A stretch of DNA of 64,000 nucleotides from Dichotomicrobium thermohalophilum (GCF_003550175.1 NZ_QXDF01000002.1:124001-188000); one strand, 5' to 3'; numbered from the stretch's first letter, positions 28,064 to 37,544 are shown. Notes: generated from the letters alone by a model not told the origin. Translations and numbers: made by a program.

Positions 28064-29236
28064 GTGGCCGACCTCAGCAACAGTTCGCCGGCGCGTGGCA
28101 CAAGCCGATTTGCATCAGTGATCACCTTCGCGCTGCTCGCGGCGGTGCTGTGGCGCGGCCCGGCAGTCGCGGAGGTCTATCAGTCCGAACAGCATGACTA
28201 CCGCGTTGTAACGGTCGCAAGCGGGCTGGCGCACCCCTGGGGCATGGCCTTCTTGCCCGGCGGCGAGATGCTTGTGACCGAGAGGGACGGGCGCCTGCGC
28301 GTGGTGCGCGACGGCAACCTGGATCCCGAGCCGGTTTCCGGGCTACCGCGCATGATGGTCGGTGGGCAGGGCGGCCTGCTGGATGTGGCGCTCGACCCGG
28401 ATTACGAACAGAACGGCTTGATCTACTTCGCCTATGCCGGCGGGCGGCCCGGCAATGCGGGAACGGAAGTCGCGCGCGCTCGGCTTGATCTCGACGCGAT
28501 GACGCTGCGCGACGTGGAGACGATCTTCGCGGTCGAGCCGAAGACGCCGGGCGGCGCGCATTACGGCGGGCGGCTGCAGTTTCACCCGGACGGCACGCTC
28601 TTCGTTACACTCGGTGACCGCTACAGCTACATGGATCAGGCGCAGAGCCTCGAAAACCATCTCGGCACCATCGTGCGCATCAACCCGGATGGCAGCGTGC
28701 CGGAAGACAACCCGTTCGTCGGACGTGAGGATGCTCAGCCGGAAATCTACACGTACGGCAATCGCAACGTGCAAGGCATCGCGCTGCGCCCAGGCACGTC
28801 GACGATCTGGTTTCACGAGCACGGGCCGCGCGGCGGTGATGAGCTGAACATTCTCCAGGCTGGCGTAAATTACGGCTGGCCGGAGATCACCTACGGTATC
28901 GACTACTCCGGCGCGATCATCTCGGAGAAGACCGAAGCACCGGGCATGGAACAGCCGGTCGTCTACTGGGACCCGTCGATCGCGCCGAGCGGGATGACGT
29001 TCTATAACGGCGAGGCATTTCCGAACTGGCGCGGCGACATTTTTTTGGGCGCGCTGGCGCACCAGCATCTGCGCCGCCTTGAGATGGAAGGTAACGAGGT
29101 TATCGGCCAGGAGGAACTGCTGACAGCGTTGAACGCGCGCATCCGCGATGTTGTCGAGGGGCCTGACGGCATGCTCTACGTCTTGACAGACGCAGCGAAC
29201 GGGCGGATTTTGCGCCTGGAGCCTGCCGAGGAGTGA
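28064..29236 (+). CDS. Secreted PQQ-dependent aldose sugar dehydrogenase-like protein
   Basis: Soluble six-bladed beta-propeller dehydrogenase of the YliI/Asd and sorbosone dehydrogenase type, acting in the periplasm. A signal peptide (FASVITFALLAAVLW...AVAEV) precedes GLAHPWGMAFLPGGEMLVTERDG, GGQGGLLDVALDPDY, GGRLQFHPDGTLFVTLGDR, GNRNVQGIALRPG and WFHEHGPRGGDELN, the last being a PQQ/Ca-site signature. The proposed start is the GTG at 28064, preceded by AAGGGGAGA; this gives a short n-region and 390 residues. An upstream ATG in frame (27917) would add 49 residues of poor composition overlapping otsB's promoter. It is divergent from otsB. Confidence 0.9.
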   Translation: MADLSNSSPARGTSRFASVITFALLAAVLWRGPAVAEVYQSEQHDYRVVTVASGLAHPWGMAFLPGGEMLVTERDGRLRVVRDGNLDPEPVSGLPRMMVGGQGGLLDVALDPDYEQNGLIYFAYAGGRPGNAGTEVARARLDLDAMTLRDVETIFAVEPKTPGGAHYGGRLQFHPDGTLFVTLGDRYSYMDQAQSLENHLGTIVRINPDGSVPEDNPFVGREDAQPEIYTYGNRNVQGIALRPGTSTIWFHEHGPRGGDELNILQAGVNYGWPEITYGIDYSGAIISEKTEAPGMEQPVVYWDPSIAPSGMTFYNGEAFPNWRGDIFLGALAHQHLRRLEMEGNEVIGQEELLTALNARIRDVVEGPDGMLYVLTDAANGRILRLEPAEE

Positions 29237-29314
29237 GCGCACGGGCGCGTGGAAGGCCGCAACGCCGTACAGCGCGATGAGGCCGTTGTCCGGTTACCTC
29301 GCAGGGCCGATTAT

Positions 29315-29390
29315 GCCGGCTTAGCTCAGTTGGTAGAGCGGCTGATTTGTAATCAGTAGGTCGCGGGTTCGAATCCTGCAGCCGGCACCA
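29315..29390 (+). tRNA. tRNA-Thr (anticodon TGT)
   Basis: 76 bases including an encoded CCA. Acceptor stem GCCGGCT/AGCCGGC, D-arm GCTCAGTTGGTAGAGC, anticodon stem GCTGA/TCAGT with loop TTTGTAA (anticodon TGT at 29348-29350), and T-arm GCGGGTTCGAATCCTGC. All expected invariant bases are present. Confidence 0.98.
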
Positions 29391-29727
29391 ATAAGTTTCA
29401 GGGTTGTGGCAGTCTGCAGCCGAATAGACGTTTCCGCTTTCTGTTCGTGTCGGAACGGTACTGGAAAGAGCGCCAAGGTACTTGCTGCCAAGGGCCGGGC
29501 CGGGTTTGTGTGTTGCTCTTACCGGAGCTGAGGCCCCGAAGCATGGCAAAAATCCCAAGCCATGCAGAATCCCGCAAGCTACTGTTTCTGTCCGGTTTTT
29601 CTGCGACGCTCGGCCTGTGCTGACTGAGCCGAATTTTCGCGGAAAAGGCGTTTCGCCCCCCGGACGCGCATTTGACTGTCATGAGGTTACCTGACCGGGG
29701 CCGCCTTCCGCCCCCACTGAGGCGAGG

Positions 29728-30039
29728 TCTGCGGATGTCGTGATGACAGACAATATCCCGGCTCACGAGGGCGCTGGCACGCGCGGGAGCCGAATCCGGC
29801 GGCGCGGGCTGCTCGATCTGCTGCCCTGGTTGCCCGATTTCAACTGCGTTGAGATCGCCTTCACGAGGCTCAAGGTCTTGCAGCAAAACACTGCCGCCCG
29901 GTCGGCCGATGAGCCGTGGGAGGCTATCCCCCCAAGCCTCGACGCTCTCACACCAACCAGATGCGCCAATAGCTTTGCCGCCTCCGGTTTTGCCCCGGAT
30001 CAAGTTGAGTCGGTTCTAGCAGACTCATTATGGGAATAA
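29728..30039 (+). pseudogene. IS630-family transposase, degraded C-terminal fragment
   Basis: Only about 100 residues remain of a protein usually over 300. DVVMTDNIPAHEG matches the second catalytic Asp region (VVMDNLxxHK), and DFNCVEIAFTRLKVL matches the final DDE glutamate motif DxNPIExAFxKLK, followed by the family's tail (LTPTRCANSFAASGFAPDQ). The block usually reading LPPYSPDLNP has changed to LPWLPDFNC, and the N-terminal two thirds are missing. Terminal inverted repeats were not found. The remnant lies about 340 bases downstream of tRNA-Thr and its end overlaps the convergent response-regulator gene by 12 bases. The 29391-29727 stretch holds no gene. Confidence 0.75.
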
Positions 30040-30390
30040 ACCGCTGAGGAAGGCATGAAGACGGTGCATTACAATGGGTTTGTCAAGCAGCGGCGTATCA
30101 GCATATTTCTCGCTGAGTCCCTCTCGCCCGAAACCTGAAATGAAGATGAAAGGGACGTTGCGTTCCAGAAGAGCATCCGCGACAGGGTAAGCCATTTCTC
30201 CGCCGAGATCGATGTCCAGAAGTGCCGCGTCCAACGAGTCGGCCGTGCGGGACAGGCGCAGCGCCGCGTCGATCGAGGCGCTCGGCCCAAGGATTTCAGC
30301 TCCGTTCTTTTCCAGTTCCTGCCGAAGCTCCGTGGCAATGAAAAATTTGTCTTCGGCAACCAGAATTCGCCGTCCCTCAAGATTCGTCAC
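30028..30390 (-). CDS. Single-domain response regulator
   Basis: A 120-residue REC domain with no output domain. The acidic pocket is in VAEDKFF, the phosphoacceptor Asp in LLDIDLGGE, the conserved Ser in FISGFG and Lys in LDKPI. The sequence style (LDIDLGGExxYPVADALxxRNVPFIFISGFG) is that of regulators paired with HWE-family kinases. It is divergent from the CheB-CheR-PAS-HWE kinase gene, its likely phosphodonor. With no effector domain it would act by protein contact or as a phosphate sink. Confidence 0.9.
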   Translation of the reverse strand: MTNLEGRRILVAEDKFFIATELRQELEKNGAEILGPSASIDAALRLSRTADSLDAALLDIDLGGEMAYPVADALLERNVPFIFISGFGREGLSEKYADTPLLDKPIVMHRLHAFLSGLFP

Positions 30391-30639
30391 CTTTTCTCCC
30401 GCTCCTGTGCAATAACGGTGCGCGTGAACATCATTCCACCCGATCTTCCCGACGAGTTCGCCGCAGTCAGGATAAGTTTTAAACAGCTATCATGGCCCGG
30501 CTGAAAAAGTCTGCAAAGCCCGAAAATGGGTCTGCGCGTGACAAAATTTTCCGGTCAATCTAGCATCTGCCAAATCGTTAGATGAAAACCCGGCCAATGC
30601 GCCGTGCTGGAGAACGACCCTCAAGGCAACAAAGGTACA

Positions 30640-33600
30640 ATGGATAACGATAATGGCCTGAAGGGCCTGGAAGCCGGCGTGATACCAGTATGCGCCATCG
30701 GCGCATCAGCCGGTGGTCTTGCTCCCCTTCAAGACCTGTTTAACAACCTCGCGCCGGATCTAGGCCTCGCTTACGTCGTTGTCGTCCACCTGGCGCCCGA
30801 GCAGCCGAGCGAGCTTGCAAGCATTCTGGGCGGTTTCACCACGATGCCAGTGCAGCAGGTGAAGGGCAGCACCAAACTCGAGCCAAATCGCGTGTACGTC
30901 ATTCCGCCGGATCGCGCGCTGTCGATCGACGGCAATGAATTATCGCCCGCGCCCTTCAAGGAACCGCACGGCAAGCGCGCGCCGATCGACATGCTCTTGA
31001 ACTCGATCGCCTCGGGGCGCGGCGATGGCATGGCCGTCATCCTCAGCGGTACCGGCTCGGACGGCGCGCTTGGCGTGCGCGCGATCAAGGAAGCGGGTGG
31101 CATCATCCTGGTGCAGGACCCTGAGGAAGCTGAGTACGGCATGATGCCCCGCGGGGCCATCACAACCGGCGGGGCTGACTTTATCGGCCCGGCCAGCCGG
31201 ATTGCCGAGCGGATCGGTGAACTTGCGCGGGGCGAGACGGAACTGAAGCGTCAAGCCACGGAAAACGCGGATGAGGTCGTACCGCGAATCCTTGGCCTTC
31301 TTCACAACAGGACCGGACACGATTTCTCGGGCTACAAGCGAAACACAATGCTGCGCCGAATGGCGCGGCGTTTGCAGGTGACCCGCTGCTCAAGCCTGAA
31401 CGAATACCTTGTATATTTACGCGAAACACCCGCCGAGACCCAGGCGCTGCTGCAGGACCTTCTGATCTCGGTCACACACTTCTTCCGGGACCCGGAAGCC
31501 TTCGACGCGCTGGCCGAACAGGCCATCACACCGCTGTTCGACAATGTGGGCGAAGAAGGCATTCGCGTGTGGGTGGTCGGCTGCGCAACCGGTGAGGAAG
31601 CCTACAGCATCGCGATCCTGCTGCTCGAGGAAGCGGAGCGGCGCAGAATTAGGGTGCCGATCCAGATATTCGCCACGGACCTGGATGAAGCGGCCCTGGA
31701 GACCGCGCGGGAGGGCCGGTACCCGGCGACCATCGAGGCGAACGTTTCGGAGGGGCGGCTGCGGCGGTTCTTCGACAAGGATGGCTCCGTGTACAGCGTC
31801 AAGAGCGAGGTCCGTGAACTGATCATCTTCGCCGTGCATGACGTGCTGAAGGATCCGCCATTCATGCGCCTGCACCTGATCAGTTGCCGAAACCTGCTGA
31901 TCTATCTTGAACGGCAGATGCAGCGCCTGGCCTGCTCGATTTTCCATTACGCGCTCATGCCGCAAGGATGTCTTTTCCTCGGCTCGGCCGAGTCGATTGA
32001 CAGTGTGCCGGAACTGTTCACGCCGGTCCGCCAGAAGGAGCGTATTTACCGGCCCCGTATCGGCACTGCCGTCGCCCTGCCCCAGTTGCAGCGATCCGCG
32101 GATCACCTGTCATACCGATATGGTCTGCATGAGGAGCCGGGTTTGGCGTTCCGGGGGCGCGCCGAGCGCGACCAGCGTATCGGCAAAATGCACCTTGCGG
32201 CTCTCGAAGAGGAAGCGCCGCCCAGCGTCCTCGTCGATGAGATGCGCAACGTCCAGCATCTTTCGCCGAGGGCCGGCTACTTCATGGGGCCACCCGGCGG
32301 GCCGTTCTCGGCCGATTTGAGTACGCTTGTGCGTCCCGAGCTGCGCATGGACGTCGCCATGGCGCTGAGACGTGCGCTGGAACACGGGGAGTCGATGCTC
32401 ACGGCGCCGGTTGCCGTCGGCTTCAACGGAACGAAGCGCCGCGTCGCGATCCACGCGGTCCCTGTGCGCGAGGAGACGGACACCCACGCGGGTCCGCCGC
32501 AGGCGCTGGTTTTCTTCCTCGATGGCGGCCCCATCGAGGAGATGCCGGCAGAGTCGCCGACAGAGACGGCGGACGAAGAAAAAATACGGCGCCTGCGCGA
32601 GGATTTGCGCGCGGCGGAGGAGCGGCTGGCCGCAAGCCAGAAGGAGCAGGAAGACACAATTCAGGAATTGCGCATCGCCAACGAGGAACTGCAATCGACC
32701 AACGAGGAGTACCGTTCCGCCTCGGAAGAACTGGAGACCTCGAAAGAGGAACTGCAGTCGATGAACGAGGAGTTGCAGACCGTCAACAGCGAGCTGAAAA
32801 GCAAGCTTGAAAGCATTTCACAAGCGCACAGCGACTTGCGCAACCTCGCCGCGGCGACGGAGATCGGTACGCTGTTCCTGGACCCTCAACTCCGGATTCG
32901 CATGACGACGCCGCCGGTGGCGGGGCTATTCAACGTGACCGAGGCGGATGCCGGCCGGCTGCTTTCCGACTTCACCCACCAGCTACGTTACAAGGGTTTG
33001 ATCAGGGATGCGGAGCAGGTCCTGAGCGACCTTACGTCGGTCGAACGCGAGGTGCAAAGCGATGACGGGCGCTGGTTCGCCGCACGTCTGCGGCCTTACC
33101 GCACGGTGGACAACCGGATCGACGGCGTGGTGGTGACCTTCGTCGACATCACCGAACGGCGCAAAGCCCTGGAAATCATGCGGAAGAGTGAAGAGCGGTT
33201 CCGCGCCTTAACCGAGGCAAGCAGCGATGTGATCTACCAGATGAGCCCCGACTGGAGCGAGATGCGACAACTCTCCGGCGGCGGTTTCCTCGCAGATACG
33301 CCGGGCCCGATCACCAATTGGCTGGACAAATATATTCCCGCGGAGGATCAGCCCGAGGTTATGGCGGCGATCCGCGATGCCATCAGGACCAAAAGTGTTT
33401 TCGAACTCGAACATCGTGTTCGCAGGTCAGACGGTACAGTCGGCTGGACCTTCTCGCGCGCGGTGCCCATCGTCCGGGACGGCGAGATCAGCGAGTGGTT
33501 CGGTGCCGCAAGCGACGAAACCGATCGCAAGATGCTCGAAGAGCAACAACAACTCCTGATCCGTGAACTCAATCACAGGGTTCGGAACATGCTTGCGGTT

Positions 33601-34149
33601 GTGCAATCCCTCGCGGAGCAAACATGGCGGACCGCGGAAACAGAAGAGGACTTCCTTGAGCGCTTTCGTCAGCGCCTGCGTGCTTACAGCGAAACGCACA
33701 GCTTACTGACCCGCAGCAACTGGGAAGGCGCGAGCCTTGAGGATTTGGTGCGCGAGGTCGGTTCGACATTCTGTGAGGAGGGCACGACCGTGGGCATCGA
33801 CGGTCCCACGGTGATGCTGACCCCTGACGCGGCGACGACACTGGCGATGGCGCTGCACGAACTCGGCACCAACGCGCTCAAATACGGCGCCTGGTCACAA
33901 CCGGGGGGCCATGTCAATATCACCTGGCGGTTCGAGAGTGAGCCGGCTGGCGGGGACCGCCTCCATCTGGAATGGGGCGAGCAGGGCGGACCAAGCGTCT
34001 CTCCCCCGGAGCGCCGCGGTTTCGGCTCGGAGGTGCTCAAAGGGGCGCTGGCTTACGAGTTCGGCGGGACGGTCAACCTCGATTACCGCCCCGAGGGTCT
34101 TCTGTGCACCATGGACTTGCCGCTTGACCACAAGCTGTTCCGCGGCTGA
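30640..34149 (+). CDS. CheB-CheR-PAS-HWE histidine kinase fusion protein
   Basis: Cytoplasmic multidomain signalling protein of 1,169 residues (numbering from the ATG at 30640). In order: a CheB methylesterase-like domain (about 10-190; IGASAGG, VVHLAPEQ and SGTGSDG carry the Ser/His/Asp triad); a CheR methyltransferase (about 215-485; WVVGCATGEEAYS and FATDLDEAALETAREGRYP form the SAM site); a PAS-like region; a heptad-rich coiled coil of NEELQS/NEEYRS repeats (about 640-730); two PAS domains; and an HWE kinase with ELNHRVRNMLAVVQ as the His box and HELGTNALKYGAWS plus LEWGEQGGP as hallmark motifs. An upstream GTG at 30604 is an alternative start. No chemoreceptor or CheB receiver is nearby. 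Confidence 0.93.
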   Translation: MDNDNGLKGLEAGVIPVCAIGASAGGLAPLQDLFNNLAPDLGLAYVVVVHLAPEQPSELASILGGFTTMPVQQVKGSTKLEPNRVYVIPPDRALSIDGNELSPAPFKEPHGKRAPIDMLLNSIASGRGDGMAVILSGTGSDGALGVRAIKEAGGIILVQDPEEAEYGMMPRGAITTGGADFIGPASRIAERIGELARGETELKRQATENADEVVPRILGLLHNRTGHDFSGYKRNTMLRRMARRLQVTRCSSLNEYLVYLRETPAETQALLQDLLISVTHFFRDPEAFDALAEQAITPLFDNVGEEGIRVWVVGCATGEEAYSIAILLLEEAERRRIRVPIQIFATDLDEAALETAREGRYPATIEANVSEGRLRRFFDKDGSVYSVKSEVRELIIFAVHDVLKDPPFMRLHLISCRNLLIYLERQMQRLACSIFHYALMPQGCLFLGSAESIDSVPELFTPVRQKERIYRPRIGTAVALPQLQRSADHLSYRYGLHEEPGLAFRGRAERDQRIGKMHLAALEEEAPPSVLVDEMRNVQHLSPRAGYFMGPPGGPFSADLSTLVRPELRMDVAMALRRALEHGESMLTAPVAVGFNGTKRRVAIHAVPVREETDTHAGPPQALVFFLDGGPIEEMPAESPTETADEEKIRRLREDLRAAEERLAASQKEQEDTIQELRIANEELQSTNEEYRSASEELETSKEELQSMNEELQTVNSELKSKLESISQAHSDLRNLAAATEIGTLFLDPQLRIRMTTPPVAGLFNVTEADAGRLLSDFTHQLRYKGLIRDAEQVLSDLTSVEREVQSDDGRWFAARLRPYRTVDNRIDGVVVTFVDITERRKALEIMRKSEERFRALTEASSDVIYQMSPDWSEMRQLSGGGFLADTPGPITNWLDKYIPAEDQPEVMAAIRDAIRTKSVFELEHRVRRSDGTVGWTFSRAVPIVRDGEISEWFGAASDETDRKMLEEQQQLLIRELNHRVRNMLAVVQSLAEQTWRTAETEEDFLERFRQRLRAYSETHSLLTRSNWEGASLEDLVREVGSTFCEEGTTVGIDGPTVMLTPDAATTLAMALHELGTNALKYGAWSQPGGHVNITWRFESEPAGGDRLHLEWGEQGGPSVSPPERRGFGSEVLKGALAYEFGGTVNLDYRPEGLLCTMDLPLDHKLFRG

Positions 34150-34281
34150 CCCGAAAGCGGCCGCTGTCGATCCGTTTTTTGCCTGGATGTGGATAGGACA
34201 GCGAAAGCGAACATCAGCTGCGGATCAAAAGGAACATGACAGGTGGCTCACCGCCAATCGGTGCGCCAAGCGGGATTCAGA

Positions 34282-34557
34282 TTAATCGGCGCTGGCGTCG
34301 GGCGGCCAGGGCCACGATGTAGCCGCGTCCTCGGGCGACCAGGCCATACCCGTTATCAGGCCCTGTGCGCGCGAAAAGTTGGCCGCATAAGCGATATTGC
34401 CGGCATACTCTCTTTCGATAAGCGCGCTGATGGCGGAGGCCTTGTCATGGAGCTCGCCGAGAAATGTTGTGCTCGCGCCGGCGCCGGCATCTGCGCCAAC
34501 AGGCAGATCAATGGTCGCGGCCTTTGAAAGGCCAGCACTCTCTTGTGCTCTCGGCAT
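34282..34557 (-). CDS. Small hypothetical protein, 91 aa
   Basis: Unrecognised. Starts MPRAQESAGLSKAATIDLPV; Ala-rich, with a helical middle (FLGELHDKASAISALIEREYAGNIAYAANF) and no signal peptide or membrane helix. A plausible ribosome-binding site GAGGGA lies 8 bases before the ATG at 34557. It converges on the kinase fusion gene. The stretch from 34558 to 34882 holds nothing recognisable. Confidence 0.45.
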   Translation of the reverse strand: MPRAQESAGLSKAATIDLPVGADAGAGASTTFLGELHDKASAISALIEREYAGNIAYAANFSRAQGLITGMAWSPEDAATSWPWPPDASAD

Positions 34558-34882
34558 GTGAAGTCCCTCACTCGGTATTGTGGACTGGGCGTAAGCGAGG
34601 GTAAGTGTGCTGGCGAAAGATGCAACCCAAGGGTGTGGACAGCGGGGATATCCGCCCTGGGCGGCGCCGTTCTCATCCGCCGGGCCCTTGGCGGGTTGGC
34701 CGAAAGATGACGGCTGCTCCGTATCATGGGCGTCTTGCTGCCGGGCGCCCCCATGACGGCCCGTCGATGCCGTAATCCTGATTTCCGCCGCCCGAAGCTG
34801 GCCGCATTGGGGGTCAATTTGCCGCGTTCCCGGCAGCGGCCAACACGGAACACAGCGGCGGTCGGTGACGTTTTAAGGGTAC

Positions 34883-34888
34883 GGAGGG
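34883..34888 (+). promoter_or_regulatory. Shine-Dalgarno site in front of an ATC start
   Basis: GGAGGG, a near-perfect ribosome-binding site, lies seven bases before the ATC codon at 34896, from which the conserved N-terminus of the MFS protein is read. The first in-frame ATG is 69 bases downstream, inside the first membrane helix. Confidence 0.55.
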
Positions 34889-34895
34889 CAGAGCC

Positions 34896-36089
34896 ATCAC
34901 TTATTTCTGGCGGCTGTCAGCAGCCGGTTTTGCCGCGACCGCCATCAGCTTCGGACCGGCGCGAATGGGGTTTGGTCTATTCGTGCCCGAGTTCAGGTCG
35001 GCGTTCTCGATCTCGACGTCCGCCGTCGGCTTTGTCTCCTCTCTCGGGTTCCTCGGCTTCTTTCTGGGACTGATCGCAGCTCAGACCTTGCTGATGCGGC
35101 TGGGACCGAGATTGCCCATTTTGAGCGGTCTCTTCGCCGCCACGTTCGGCATGATAATCGTGGCCCTCGCCACGAACACCTACATTCTCGCGATCGGGGT
35201 GTTCCTCGCCACCTCAAGCGCGGGGTTTGCATGGACCCCGTTCAACGACGCGGTTCATCGCACGGTCAATGACGCGCAGAGGCCCGCCGCGCTGTCGATG
35301 ATCAGCACGGGCACCGGCGTGGGCATCGCGGCGGCCGGCGCCGCGGCGCTGGCGCTGGTCCTCACGGGGCTCTCATGGCGCGTTTGCTGGACGCTGTTTG
35401 CGATCGCAAGCTGCGTCGTGCTTCTGGGCAACCGCGCGGCCTTGCGCGGCATCGGCAAGGCTCGCCACGGCAGACCGCCGGACGCCTGGAAGGAGCTTCT
35501 GGATTTCGCGGCCCTGCCTCTCTACGCGGTCGCCTTTGCCTACGGGGCCAACTCTGCGGTCTACATCGCCTTCGCTGCGGACCACCTGGTCGGTGGGGGC
35601 GGCGTGCCGGGCCTTCCGACGGCTGCGACGCCCGCCCTCCTCTTCATTTCCTACGGTGTCTTCGGTCTCGCCGCGCTTGGCACGGGGCGCGCGAAGGCCG
35701 CCCTTGGCCTGCCAATGCTCCTGCGCCTGATCATGCTGGCTGGAGCGGCTTCGGTTGCGCTTGTGGCAGTTCTGCCGCCGACATGGGGCGGGTTGGTCCT
35801 GTCGGCCGGGCTTCAGGGGCTGCACGTGATGATGACGAGCGCGGTTCTCGCGTTCTGGTCGGACCGTCTTTTTCCAACGCTACCGTCGCTGAGCTTCACG
35901 GCGGCGCTGCTGGCCACCGCCACGGGCAACGTGATCGGCCCGGCGGTCGCCGGGGTCGTTTCCGACGCTTTCGGAGCCGAGGCGATGTTCCTTGGCACGG
36001 CGCTCCTGCCGGCGATCACCGCAGCAGCCATGCTCGACCGCGTCGTTCATGAGCGTCCTGTCAGAATTGCAGGTCCTGAGCACGAATAG
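34896..36089 (+). CDS. MFS transporter, apparently starting at ATC
   Basis: Major facilitator superfamily protein of 397 residues with about twelve membrane helices; substrate unknown. The frame opens after a stop at 34866 and contains no ATG, GTG or TTG until 34965. That ATG would remove the first half of helix 1, although YFWRLSAAGFAATAISFGPARMGFG directly upstream is clearly helix-1 sequence. The reading ITYFWRLS from the ATC at 34896, with a strong ribosome-binding site, is therefore the probable start; many relatives begin M-T-x-Y-F-W-R. Either ATC is used, a rare near-cognate start, or it is a G-to-C mutation or error. Helix 1-2 loop FVPEFRSAFSISTSAVGFV is normal. Confidence 0.8.
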   Translation: MTYFWRLSAAGFAATAISFGPARMGFGLFVPEFRSAFSISTSAVGFVSSLGFLGFFLGLIAAQTLLMRLGPRLPILSGLFAATFGMIIVALATNTYILAIGVFLATSSAGFAWTPFNDAVHRTVNDAQRPAALSMISTGTGVGIAAAGAAALALVLTGLSWRVCWTLFAIASCVVLLGNRAALRGIGKARHGRPPDAWKELLDFAALPLYAVAFAYGANSAVYIAFAADHLVGGGGVPGLPTAATPALLFISYGVFGLAALGTGRAKAALGLPMLLRLIMLAGAASVALVAVLPPTWGGLVLSAGLQGLHVMMTSAVLAFWSDRLFPTLPSLSFTAALLATATGNVIGPAVAGVVSDAFGAEAMFLGTALLPAITAAAMLDRVVHERPVRIAGPEHE

Positions 36090-36398
36090 CCCGCAGTGAC
36101 ACGGGTTAGGGGCGAAAGGCTGAACGCCGAGGGCAAAGGAATGCCGATGCTCTCCAATAAGCGGGTGTCGGCTTCGGCATGCAGTCCAGCAAGCCGCCTG
36201 GCTGCGATGCGCAATGCTGTCGCCGTTGGTCCCGCCATCATGGTGCGACAGCGCAATTTCGTGCCGCTCTAGGGCTGGAATGGCGCTTTGAGAAATTCGC
36301 GCGCATTTTTATGGCCGAGCAGGCGTTGATGAGTCCGTGGCGAACCCTTCGCCGGAGCAAATGTTCGCCCGCTGGCAGCCGGCGAATGATACTCCCGT
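36090..36398. other. Intergenic region, 309 bp, no gene recognised
   Basis: Lies between the ends of two convergent genes (MFS and iron alcohol dehydrogenase). Short frames on the minus strand (36047-36256 and near 36270) have no family resemblance. No terminator hairpin with a T run was seen. Confidence 0.4.
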
Positions 36399-37544
36399 TC
36401 AGATGACCCGGTTGAACAGGGCAATGGCATCATCCTTCGTGAAGCTTCGGGGATTCCCGCCGGCTGTGGGATCGACCACCGCCATATCGGCCATTTCTTC
36501 GATCCGGTTGGTGTCAACGCCAAGCTCGGAAAGCCGCGCAGGAATGCCCAATTCCGCGTTAAGCGCCTCGATCCAGGCAATGACGCCGTCGATCCCGCCC
36601 TCCAGGTCAAGATATGCTGCTGCGCGCGCCATCTTGCCCTCGATTTCGGGGCGGTTGAAGCGCAGAACGGTGGGCATGACCACCGCGTTCGTCGTGCCAT
36701 GATGGGTGTTGTAGACCGCGCCGACGGGGTGGGACAGCGCATGAACCGCACCCAATCCTTTCTGGAAGGCGACAGACCCCATCGCCGCCGCGCTCATCAT
36801 ATGCGCGCGCGCTTTGATGTCCTGCCCGTCCCGGAAGGCGGTCAAAAGGTTCTCCTTGACCAGCCGTAGACCTTCGAGCGCGATCCCGGCGCTCATCGGG
36901 TGATAGTGTGGGCTGCAATAGGCTTCGAGGCAATGCGCCAGCGCATCCATGCCTGTCCCGGCCGTGATCGCAGGCGGCATCGAAACGGTCAGCTCCGGAT
37001 CGCAGATTGTTACCGCCGGGAGCATCCTGGGGTGGAATATCACCTTCTTGCTGTGCGTGGCGGAATTGGTGATGACCGAGGCGCGCCCGACCTCCGAACC
37101 AGTCCCGGCGGTGGTTGGCACCGCTACATTGGGAACGATGGCGTCGGCATCGGCCCGCTTCCACCAGTCACCGATATCCTCGAACTCCCAGACGGGCAGA
37201 GTCTGCCCCTGCATGAAGGCGACGCATTTCGCAAGGTCGAGACCCGATCCGCCGCCGAAGGCGACGACGCCGTCATGCCCGCCACGCCTGAAGGCGTCAA
37301 TTCCTGCTGCAAGGTTCACCTCCGTGGGGTTCGGGTCCACTTCGCTGAACATCGCCCGGCCGAGCCCCTCACCTTCGAGGACGTCGAGGGCATGCTGGGT
37401 GATGGGCAGATTGCTCAAGCCCCGATCTGTGATCAGCAGCGGATTCCCTATCCCGGCGGAGCGGCAGGCGTCGGCCAGTTCGCTGATCCGCCCGGCCCCG
37501 AATCGGATTTCGGTTGGATAGGACCAAGTCGCAGTAAGCGTCAT
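36399..37544 (-). CDS. Iron-containing alcohol dehydrogenase
   Basis: Group III NAD(P)-dependent alcohol dehydrogenase, 381 residues. The nucleotide-binding GGGSGLDLAKCVAFM lies near residue 95. The iron ligands are in GTGMDALAHCLEAYCSPHYHP and GAVHALSHPVGAVYNTHHG (one Asp and three His), the standard arrangement. The start at 37544 overlaps the aldehyde dehydrogenase stop by four bases (ATGA). Last gene of a seven-gene leftward operon. Together with the aldehyde dehydrogenase and the glutamine-synthetase-like ligase it probably oxidises an alcohol group of the imported substrate or its gamma-glutamyl derivative; that is inference. Confidence 0.92.
   Translation of the reverse strand: MTLTATWSYPTEIRFGAGRISELADACRSAGIGNPLLITDRGLSNLPITQHALDVLEGEGLGRAMFSEVDPNPTEVNLAAGIDAFRRGGHDGVVAFGGGSGLDLAKCVAFMQGQTLPVWEFEDIGDWWKRADADAIVPNVAVPTTAGTGSEVGRASVITNSATHSKKVIFHPRMLPAVTICDPELTVSMPPAITAGTGMDALAHCLEAYCSPHYHPMSAGIALEGLRLVKENLLTAFRDGQDIKARAHMMSAAAMGSVAFQKGLGAVHALSHPVGAVYNTHHGTTNAVVMPTVLRFNRPEIEGKMARAAAYLDLEGGIDGVIAWIEALNAELGIPARLSELGVDTNRIEEMADMAVVDPTAGGNPRSFTKDDAIALFNRVI

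Noticed and set aside
29100-29558. Minus-strand ORF containing QDSNPRPTDYKSAALPTELS
   Set aside because: This peptide is the well-known false translation of the complement of a tRNA gene, here tRNA-Thr.
34356-35073. ORFs on both strands upstream of the MFS gene
   Set aside because: No conserved motif or codon bias; the plus-strand one is in another frame from the MFS protein and overlaps its N-terminus.
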